Shown here: one piece after another, positions 1-6,619 of the stretch
Numbering within the stretch: position 1 is the first letter of the stretch
Layout of the letters: every line of letters begins with the position of its first letter
Source: JBMTVN01 sp046047235
Lineage (GTDB): Bacteria; Verrucomicrobiota; Verrucomicrobiia; Limisphaerales; JAHDYP01
Assembly: GCA_046047235.1 (NCBI GenBank)
Contig: JBJOII010000091.1
Location: 1-28,628 of the forward strand
DNA: 28,628 bases
Direction of reading: 5' to 3'
The notes under the pieces: model-generated
What the model was told of the DNA's origin: nothing
The model's database searches: none
The model's input: only the letters and a program-made list of their open reading frames with translations
Translations under genes and position numbers: made by a program

Positions 1-131
1 AACGCCGACATCTCCTTCACCATTCGCTTGGAACCACAGTGACTGCAGGTGTGCTGCTTCTTGCTCGAAAAGGACTCAAGAAACTCCGTCACCCGACCAC
101 ACTTCTCACATCGATACTCGTAAAGTGGCAT
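1..131 (-). CDS. FmdB-family zinc ribbon protein (3' end outside window)
   Basis: Reading leftward from an ATG at 131, the first 43 residues begin MPLYEYRC and carry two CxxC knuckles, Cys8/Cys11 and Cys29/Cys32. This is the layout of the FmdB/CxxC_CxxC_SSSS putative regulatory zinc-ribbon family, in which the MPxYEYxCxxCG start is diagnostic. Family members are small cytosolic proteins, about 60 to 110 residues, with poorly defined, possibly regulatory roles. The gene runs off the left edge, so length and C-terminus are unknown. It is divergent from the ROK kinase gene, with about 100 bp between the two starts. Family membership is secure from the motif; function is not. Confidence 0.85.
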   Translation of the reverse strand, partial: MPLYEYRCEKCGRVTEFLESFSSKKQHTCSHCGSKRMVKEMSA

Positions 132-232
132 AACCAATAAATCGGCAGCACCCTAGAACAATCCCAAGCCCGTGTCCATCCCCCCATCCTCCATCTGGAC
201 GCCCCACCCAAAATCCCGTATCACCCCAACTC

Positions 233-1141
233 ATGCAGGATCAACTCGCAGTCGGCATCGATATCGGCGGCACTAAAATCGCCCTCGCCACCGTCGATGA
301 AGAAGGCCGCATCATCGAGGAAATCACCATCCCCACCCAAAGCCCGGAAGGCTTCAACCGCAGCCGCCAACGCATCATCACCGCCATCGAACAGCTCCTG
401 CAAACCACCGACTGCGCCCCCTCCGAACTCGCCGGCATCGGCATCGGTTGCGCCGGCCCCGTCAACCCCACTCTCGGCACCATCCATAACCCCTATACTC
501 TCCCCGGCTGGGAAGACGCACCCATCGTCCAAACCCTCTCCGAATACTTCGACCTCCCCGTCCGACTCGAAAACGACGCCGATGCCGCCCTCCTCGGTGA
601 ACTGCACTTCGGAGCCGGACACGGCGCCGACCCCGTCGTCATGCTCACCTTCGGAACCGGTGTCGGAGGTGCCGCTTACACCGGCGGCAAATTGCTCCGC
701 GGCACCCGCGGACAACACCCCGAGCTCGGCCACATTCGCGTGTCCTCCAGCGGACCGGAATGCTACTGCGGAACCACGGGATGCCTCGAATCCATCGCCT
801 CCGGTACCGCCATCACCACCCAGGGCCAACCCCACGGCTACCCCAACGCCAAAGCCGTCTTCCATGCAGCCCGACAACAGGAAGCTCAAGCCCTCCTCAT
901 CGTCCAAAATACGATAGAAGCCATCCGCACCGCCGTCTGGAACCTCGCCCACTCACTGCTCCCCCAACGCATCATCCTCGGCGGCGGCATCATGGAAGAA
1001 CACTACGACCTCTTCGAACAACACAGCATCGAACCCCTCTCCGAAGCCACCCAGTTCCTCCCCGGCTCCGTCGTCCTCGCCCAAGCACAGCTCGGTAACC
1101 GCGCCGGTATCGTAGGAGCCGCCAGCCTCGTGCTTGAATAA
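233..1141 (+). CDS. ROK-family sugar kinase (glucokinase-like)
   Basis: The 302-residue protein is an ASKHA-fold kinase of the ROK family and probably phosphorylates a hexose such as glucose or a related sugar in the cytoplasm. The N-terminal phosphate loop is DIGGTK (residues 10-15). A presumed catalytic Asp lies in the END motif (113-115), followed by GTGVGG (141-146) and the ROK signature ExGH (Glu164, His167). The zinc-binding CxCGxxGCxE motif has Cys177, Cys179, Cys184 and Glu186. Length is normal for the family. CxCGxxGC together with ExGH favours an active kinase over a ROK repressor, and there is no N-terminal helix-turn-helix. No Shine-Dalgarno sequence is visible before the ATG. The gene is divergent from the FmdB-type gene and convergent with the sulfatase. 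The actual sugar cannot be read from sequence. Confidence 0.93.
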   Translation: MQDQLAVGIDIGGTKIALATVDEEGRIIEEITIPTQSPEGFNRSRQRIITAIEQLLQTTDCAPSELAGIGIGCAGPVNPTLGTIHNPYTLPGWEDAPIVQTLSEYFDLPVRLENDADAALLGELHFGAGHGADPVVMLTFGTGVGGAAYTGGKLLRGTRGQHPELGHIRVSSSGPECYCGTTGCLESIASGTAITTQGQPHGYPNAKAVFHAARQQEAQALLIVQNTIEAIRTAVWNLAHSLLPQRIILGGGIMEEHYDLFEQHSIEPLSEATQFLPGSVVLAQAQLGNRAGIVGAASLVLE

Positions 1142-1235
1142 AATCTAAACAACCACCAGTCACCGCACCATACCCGCCCACCGGTTCACCTGTCTCTTTC
1201 TGGGAACCAGCCTGGTGTTGACGCAAAACCCGTGC

Positions 1236-2777
1236 CTATTCGATCCGGTTCCAGCGGACTGGAACGTCATTAGCCTGGGCCGGCCCCGGCGTGCTGCGCC
1301 CGCTTTCAACGAGGCTCCTGAGCAAGGCTGTCATCTTCTCCACCCGCATCGATTCGCTCACATACAGGTTGTCTTCCTCCCCCGGATCAGTGCTGAGATT
1401 GAATAGTTGCGCTGGCTGGTGATCCCCACCCTTCGCCCACCCACCAGAGCCCCGCCCCGGAATGAATTTCCAGTCACCTTCCCGCACGGATAACAACCCT
1501 CCCGATGACTGGCTGATTGCATGGGATCGAACACTCCCAACCTCGCCCTGCCAGAGAGGCAATAGGTTCACACTATCCTCCCCCGCATCAGGCGGCAGCG
1601 CATACCCGATAACTGCAGCACAAGTCGCCATCAGGTCCGCCTGATGAACCAGCGCACCGCTGACACTCCCCGGACGAACAACACCCGGCCACCGCACCAC
1701 AAACGGAACCCGGTGCCCTCCTTCCCAGACGTCCGCCTTGTAACCTCGCAGTCCGCCACTGGGATAATGGCCTGCCCGCTCCAGCTCATCCGCCCCACTG
1801 CCCGGAGCAAAGCCATTGTCACTGGTGAAAACCACCAGGGTCCGGTCCCTTTCCCCGGTTTGGTCCACGGCATCCAGGACCCGCCCGATCCATGCATCAG
1901 TTTCCAGGACAAAGTCAGCATAAACTCCCAGCCCGCTTCGCCCCTGAAACTCAGCGCTTACCGCCAGCGGGGTGTGGGGTGCAGTCAACGGCAGATAGAG
2001 GAAATACGGGGCATCGCTTAACGCTGATTCCAAGACAAACTCCACCGCCCGCCGCCCCACAGCCGGCAGAATCGGCTCAAGCGTCCACCCGGCCAAAGCC
2101 GGCCCCTGCCGGGTAGCCTGGTTCTTCGCAAATAAAGGCTCAGGAAGGAACTCCGAGGGAATACCCACGGTGCGATTCTGTTCAATGAAACAAAACGGAG
2201 GCCAGTTCGGCACGTCAGTCCCAAAATAAACGTCAAAACCGCGCGTGACCGGACCACCGGGTATCGGTTGGGAAAACAACCTCTCCCAAACCTCCCGCTG
2301 ACGCGGAGTAGCCCGATCGTTCCTCGCTCCATTTAGAAAAACCCTCTCCCCATCAGCCAAGGGCCAGTCCCAACCCAAATGCCATTTCCCCACACATCCG
2401 GTTCGATAACCGCGCTGCTTCAGCATGCCGGGTAAGGTCAACCGGCCAGCTGCAATCAAGGGCGCCCCCCATAAATCCACAATCCCCGACTGAAGCCGCG
2501 TACGCCAGTGATACCTCCCCGTTAATAAGGTATATCGCGAGGGCGAACACACCCCCGAGCTGGAATGTGCATCCGTAAAGCGCATCCCTTCACGGCATAA
2601 ACGATCCATGTTGGGTGTGGGAATCCTGCTTCGCGAGGGATTGTTCGCGTGCATATCTCCGTAGCCCAAATCGTCTGCATATATAATTACCATGTTGGGG
2701 AGGCCCTCCGCAGACAAGGTTTGCTCAGGAATTGAGAGCACCAAGGCGAGCCCAAGAAAAATGGCACGGCATGACAT
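1236..2777 (-). CDS. Secreted sulfatase (formylglycine-dependent, arylsulfatase-type)
   Basis: Type I sulfatase, which hydrolyses sulfate esters, probably on sulfated glycans outside the cytoplasm. From the ATG at 2777 the protein has 513 residues. I chose that start because it gives a clean signal peptide (MSCRAIFLGLALVLS, likely cleaved after ...TLSA near residue 23). ATG 2795 is possible, and the open frame extends to 2909 without a sensible leader. Metal-binding Asp35-Asp36 (YADDLGYGD) is followed by the formylglycine motif CSPSR (Cys77 to Arg81), the GKWHLG motif (Lys131, His133), a TSDNG metal site and LRGYKADVWEGGHRVP near the C-terminal subdomain. All canonical catalytic elements are present. 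The Cys-type motif needs a formylglycine-generating enzyme, not seen here. Substrate is unknown; the neighbouring glycan-related genes suggest a polysaccharide. Confidence 0.93.
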   Translation of the reverse strand: MSCRAIFLGLALVLSIPEQTLSAEGLPNMVIIYADDLGYGDMHANNPSRSRIPTPNMDRLCREGMRFTDAHSSSGVCSPSRYTLLTGRYHWRTRLQSGIVDLWGAPLIAAGRLTLPGMLKQRGYRTGCVGKWHLGWDWPLADGERVFLNGARNDRATPRQREVWERLFSQPIPGGPVTRGFDVYFGTDVPNWPPFCFIEQNRTVGIPSEFLPEPLFAKNQATRQGPALAGWTLEPILPAVGRRAVEFVLESALSDAPYFLYLPLTAPHTPLAVSAEFQGRSGLGVYADFVLETDAWIGRVLDAVDQTGERDRTLVVFTSDNGFAPGSGADELERAGHYPSGGLRGYKADVWEGGHRVPFVVRWPGVVRPGSVSGALVHQADLMATCAAVIGYALPPDAGEDSVNLLPLWQGEVGSVRSHAISQSSGGLLSVREGDWKFIPGRGSGGWAKGGDHQPAQLFNLSTDPGEEDNLYVSESMRVEKMTALLRSLVESGRSTPGPAQANDVPVRWNRIE

Positions 2778-3062
2778 GCAGGGCAACCTACACATCACGT
2801 TTAGGCAGCCACAATCCAAACCACCACCTTGGATCATTGGAAAACCACGGACACACAGCCCCCTCCCCTCACCACCGGGTAGCTCCTCTTCATCACCAGA
2901 ATGCGCCAACCACCCACCATCAGCGCATCACGGTATTCATCAAGGCTGGGCTGGTGCTCATTTAGAGCATCAACGGGAGATTCACCTACCGCAGGACGTT
3001 GCGTTGATGGTCTGCTGTCAATAATCCCAACGCGCACGGAACCTCAAACGCGTCACAAAGCT

Positions 3063-3336
3063 GCGGCCAGGGCCGCCCGCATTCGCAGCCTCTGACCGTG
3101 GGAGGGCAGCACGGTCCTGACTGTGAGTCGAATCTATCACGATCTTTGAGGACCCGGCGCAGCGGGTCCCTACCTTAAAGCGTTTGTTCAAGAAACACTT
3201 CAAGGTAGGGCCGCGGTGCCCCGCGGCCGGGCAGCGCAACGCGCTGCCAAACCATACGCATCCCCCACGCTCCTCACGGAGCTCTGGGACCGCCGTTTCA
3301 ATCGAAATCGAAATTGGGATCGGTATCGAAGATACC
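3063..3336. repeat. Mosaic of short intergenic palindromes (REP/BIME-like)
   Basis: At least eight inverted repeats lie nearly head to tail: 3063-3068/3071-3076 (GCGGCC), 3094-3100/3110-3116 (GACCGTG), 3150-3155/3164-3169 (GGACCC), 3168-3185/3193-3210 (16 of 18 pairs, loop 3186-3192), 3209-3216/3221-3228 (GGCCGCGG), 3230-3237/3241-3248 (GGCAGCGC, loop AAC), 3269-3273/3278-3282 (GCTCC) and 3322-3327/3331-3336 (GGTATC). The large hairpin at 3168-3210 has mismatches only at 3177/3201 and 3181/3197. Adjacent hairpins share bases, as in bacterial interspersed mosaic elements. The segment is noncoding. Whether it recurs elsewhere in the genome cannot be seen here. Confidence 0.75.
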
Positions 3337-3444
3337 ATCCGTGCTGCCACCCCCTGGCACCACAAAACCTCCATCACCACCAACAATTCTTAACTTTTGC
3401 CGCTCAGATGCCACACGCAACGCTGAAACGTTGCAGCCATCACG

Positions 3445-3472
3445 TTGACTCAGAAACACACAAAATGATGAT
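3445..3472 (+). promoter_or_regulatory. Possible sigma-70-type promoter for the choice-of-anchor gene
   Basis: TTGACT (3445-3450) is followed after 16 bp by GATGAT (3467-3472), which matches four of six bases of a -10 box. It lies about 55 bp upstream of the ATG at 3527, and an AGGA sits some 12 bp before that ATG. The -10 match is mediocre, so this is only a candidate. Confidence 0.2.
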
Positions 3473-3526
3473 TCCAACGCCGCTAAAACTCTGCGGTAAC
3501 AACCATTCACAGGAATACTTAGACAC

Positions 3527-6475
3527 ATGCTGAAATCCCGACTCTTCAGGCTCCTGCCGGCCCTCCTTCTCGCGGGTGCAACCACCCTCGCAGACAAGGA
3601 TGACGACAAACACGACTATAAGAAGTCTCCCGCAACCAGGGAGGCTTCAAAGGACAGGGATGGCGACTGCGATTCCGATGAGCACCATGACCGCGGCCCG
3701 CGCTCCATCCAGCTGAGTCCGCTCGGCAGCTATGCCAGCGGGATCTTCGACGAAGGCGGTGCTGAAATCGTGGCCCACGACCCAATCCACCAAAACCTCT
3801 TCGTCATCAATGCCCTGAATGCCACAGTCGATGTGCTCAACATTCAGAACCCCGCCAATCCCACACTCGTCCACACCATCGACGTCACCCCCTACGGAGC
3901 TGTAGCCAATAGTGTCGCCGTCAAAAATGGCATCGTAGCCGTGGCCGTCCAGGCAGATCCCAAAACCGACCCGGGCTCCGTCGCTTTCTTCGATGTCGAC
4001 TTCAACTACCTAAACCATGTCCAAGTCGGTGCCCAACCCGACATGGTCACCTTCACCCCCGATGGCCGATATGTCCTGACCGCAGATGAAGGTGAACCCA
4101 ACGATGACTACACGGTCGATCCCGAAGGCTCCGTCAGCGTCATTCGCCTCGCCAAGGACCTCACCCGCTTGCGTCAATCGAACGTCAAAACCGCCAACTT
4201 CCGCCGCTATAACAACAAAACCCTCGATGCCAGTGTCCGTATCTTCGGCCCCGGCGCATCCGTAGCCCAAGACCTCGAACCGGAATATATCACCGTCTCC
4301 GAGGATTCCCGCACAGCTTGGGTCACCCTCCAGGAAAACAACGCCATCGCCGAAATCGACATACGCTCCGCCAAGGTCAGCAAAATCCGCGGCCTCGGCT
4401 TCAAGGATCACAGCGCAGTCCAAACCGAAATCGAGACCTACTCCATCAGCGCCGATGAAATGCCCTCCATCGGCACCACCGTGGCCGGACAAAACATCGC
4501 CCTCGGTGGCTTCTCCGGCCTCCACTTCTCCGGCATTGACTCTACCACCGGCAACCTCAGGTTCGTTGCCATCACCGACCGCGGCCCCAATGCCGAATCC
4601 ACCGCCGCCGGACGCCCCTTCATCCTCCCTGATTTCTCCCCGGAAATCGTTCGCCTCGAACTCAACCGCGAGACGCGGGCCATCACCATCACCGAACGCA
4701 TCTCCATCCAGCGCGCGCCCGGTGACTACATCACCGGCCTCCCCAATACCAGCATCTCCGAAGGGAATGGAAGCACCCCCTACAACGACGAACTCCCCAT
4801 CGACCTCCTCGGCAATATCCTGCCTCTGGATCCCCTCGGCGGTGACACGGAAGCCGTCTTCGAGGAAGCCGACGGCTCGTTCTGGTCCTGCGATGAGTAT
4901 CGCCCTTCCATCTACCACTTCGACGCAGCTGGCGTGCTAATCAAACGCTACGTCCCCGTCGGAACGGCTGCCGCAGCAGGCCAGCCGGCGGGATTCTTCG
5001 GCGAAGAAGTCCTACCCGCAACGCTCGCCCAACGCCGCCAAAACCGTGGCTTCGAAGCCCTAGCCGCCTACAACGGTAAAGTCTACGCCTTCGTGCAAAG
5101 CCCCCTCCGTAACCCCGCCACTCTCAGCAATGGCAGCCTCAACGCCATGAAAAACGTCCGTGTCGTGGAGCTCGACCCCGCTACCGATGAAGTCCGCCAG
5201 TTCATCTACGTCATGGATAACCCCAATGACCCCACCCTCGGCAGCCGCCCCGACAAAATCGGCGACGCAGTCTCCCTCGGCAATGGTGACTTCCTCGTGG
5301 TGGAACGCGATGACGACACCATCTACAACACCACCGAGAGCAGCCAGATCGAGAAAAGGATCTACCGCTTCAACCTCAACGGTGCCACCGAACTGTCCGA
5401 TGCTCTCGAAGCTGACTTCGCGACCGCCGCGGGCAAAACCGTGGACCAAGCCTCCATCGATGAGCTCACCAGCAATGGAATCAACCCCATCCTCAAGACC
5501 CTCTACGTCGACCTCAACCAGGCCGGATATAATATGGTGGAAAAGGTTGAGGGCCTCACGGTCATCGATCCTTGGACCATCGCCCTTATCAACGACAACG
5601 ACTTCAACGTCGCCAACATTACCGTGGACGAAACCGGCAAATTCACGCTGAATTCCGGCTACATCCCCGAACCCACAGTGCTCGCCATCATCTCGGTCCA
5701 CGCCAACGGACTCGATGCCTCCAATAAGGATGACGCGATCAATATCCGCCCCTGGCCCGTTAAAGGCATGTATATGCCCGATGCCATCGCCAGCTACAAA
5801 GTCGGACGCTACCACTTCCTCGTCACCGCCAATGAAGGCGATACCCGTGACTACGACGGCTTCAGCGAAGAAACGGCGATCGGTGACCTGCCGCTCGATC
5901 CGGCATTCTTCCCCAATGCCGAACCCCTCCAGAACAAGGCCAACCTCGGCAACCTGCTGACCTCCGTCACCATGGGACAAAACCCCGATACCGGCCTCTA
6001 CGAGGAACTCTACTCCATCGGTGCCCGCTCGTTCTCCATCTGGACCCAGAACGGAACCCAGGTCTACGATAGCGGCGACGATATCGAATGGATCACCGCC
6101 GCAGCCTCGCCGGACTTCTTCAATACATCCAACACGAAGAATACGTTCGACGACCGCAGTGACGACAAAGGCCCCGAACCCGAAGGCATCGCATTGGGCC
6201 AGATCGGCCGCGATACCTACGCCTTCATCGGCCTCGAGCGCATCGGTGGCGTAGTGGTGTATAACATCACCAGCCCCACCCAACCGCGCTTCATCCAATA
6301 TATCAACTCCCGCGACTTCACTGCCGATGTCGAGTCGCCCGAAGCCGGTGACCTCGGCCCCGAAGGCCTCATTTTTGTCCCCGCAGAGGAAAGCCCCAAC
6401 GGCACCCCCCTCCTCGTCGTGAGTAACGAAATCAGCGGCACCACCCGCATCTACCAGATCTCCCGCGTAGACTAA
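3527..6475 (+). CDS. Secreted choice-of-anchor I protein with inserted phytase-like domain
   Basis: This 982-residue exported protein has a signal peptide (about residues 1-22, cleavage near TTLA/DKD) followed by an Asp/Lys/His-rich linker to residue 57. Residues 60-300 match the start of the choice-of-anchor I beta-propeller family (GGAEIVAHDP, LFVINALNATVDVLN, TADEGEPNDDY). From about 320 to 720 there is an insertion resembling the esterase-like/phytase-like domain (AITDRGPN near 349-355, ...VEGLTVID). The propeller then resumes with MPDAIASY, TANEGDTRDYDGF and GPEPEGIA. Such proteins are surface or periplasmic and have been linked loosely to phosphoester or nucleotide metabolism; the substrate here is unknown. 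The C-terminus ends right after the propeller with no sorting signal or membrane anchor. A strong terminator follows, so it is probably monocistronic. Confidence 0.85.
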   Translation: MLKSRLFRLLPALLLAGATTLADKDDDKHDYKKSPATREASKDRDGDCDSDEHHDRGPRSIQLSPLGSYASGIFDEGGAEIVAHDPIHQNLFVINALNATVDVLNIQNPANPTLVHTIDVTPYGAVANSVAVKNGIVAVAVQADPKTDPGSVAFFDVDFNYLNHVQVGAQPDMVTFTPDGRYVLTADEGEPNDDYTVDPEGSVSVIRLAKDLTRLRQSNVKTANFRRYNNKTLDASVRIFGPGASVAQDLEPEYITVSEDSRTAWVTLQENNAIAEIDIRSAKVSKIRGLGFKDHSAVQTEIETYSISADEMPSIGTTVAGQNIALGGFSGLHFSGIDSTTGNLRFVAITDRGPNAESTAAGRPFILPDFSPEIVRLELNRETRAITITERISIQRAPGDYITGLPNTSISEGNGSTPYNDELPIDLLGNILPLDPLGGDTEAVFEEADGSFWSCDEYRPSIYHFDAAGVLIKRYVPVGTAAAAGQPAGFFGEEVLPATLAQRRQNRGFEALAAYNGKVYAFVQSPLRNPATLSNGSLNAMKNVRVVELDPATDEVRQFIYVMDNPNDPTLGSRPDKIGDAVSLGNGDFLVVERDDDTIYNTTESSQIEKRIYRFNLNGATELSDALEADFATAAGKTVDQASIDELTSNGINPILKTLYVDLNQAGYNMVEKVEGLTVIDPWTIALINDNDFNVANITVDETGKFTLNSGYIPEPTVLAIISVHANGLDASNKDDAINIRPWPVKGMYMPDAIASYKVGRYHFLVTANEGDTRDYDGFSEETAIGDLPLDPAFFPNAEPLQNKANLGNLLTSVTMGQNPDTGLYEELYSIGARSFSIWTQNGTQVYDSGDDIEWITAAASPDFFNTSNTKNTFDDRSDDKGPEPEGIALGQIGRDTYAFIGLERIGGVVVYNITSPTQPRFIQYINSRDFTADVESPEAGDLGPEGLIFVPAEESPNGTPLLVVSNEISGTTRIYQISRVD

Positions 6476-6492
6476 ACTAGCACTACCCATCC

Positions 6493-6529
6493 AAGGCCAG
6501 CGGCCCCAAGCCGCTGGCCTTTCGCTTTT
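6493..6529 (+). terminator. Rho-independent terminator after the choice-of-anchor gene
   Basis: A perfect 12-bp stem (AAGGCCAGCGGC at 6493-6504, complement at 6510-6521) with the 5-base loop CCCAA is followed by TCGCTTTT. It starts 18 bp after the stop codon at 6475. The stem is very stable and the T-run is short but present. Confidence 0.85.
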
Positions 6530-6619
6530 CCCAGGCTCCAAGCCGTCCCTGCATCTGCCATTTGGTTTTGACTCGATCCAGCCTCCAGCTCAGGGTCCAA
6601 ACAAGTCCCCCTCCAGACC

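Larger units (their letters stand above)
2796..3526. other. Long intergenic region with palindrome cluster
   Basis: About 730 bp lie between the divergent sulfatase and choice-of-anchor genes. The part at 3063-3336 is a mosaic of short inverted repeats, listed separately. A minus-strand open frame at 2834-3037 (67 codons) could be a small gene or a decayed fragment, but it has no recognisable domain or ribosome-binding site, so I do not call it a gene. The segment 3367-3526 is the leader of the downstream gene. No tRNA or other RNA gene is evident. Confidence 0.7.

Noticed and set aside
1142..1235. Terminator between the ROK and sulfatase genes
   Set aside because: Only a 4-bp ACCA/TGGT stem without a T-tract; too weak to call.
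4010..4918. 302-codon minus-strand open frame
   Set aside because: Antisense shadow of the choice-of-anchor gene, with the same composition as other shadows.
5060..6541. 493-codon minus-strand open frame
   Set aside because: Antisense shadow of the choice-of-anchor gene; Gly/Val/Asp/Glu-rich with no domain. Caused by strand compositional bias.
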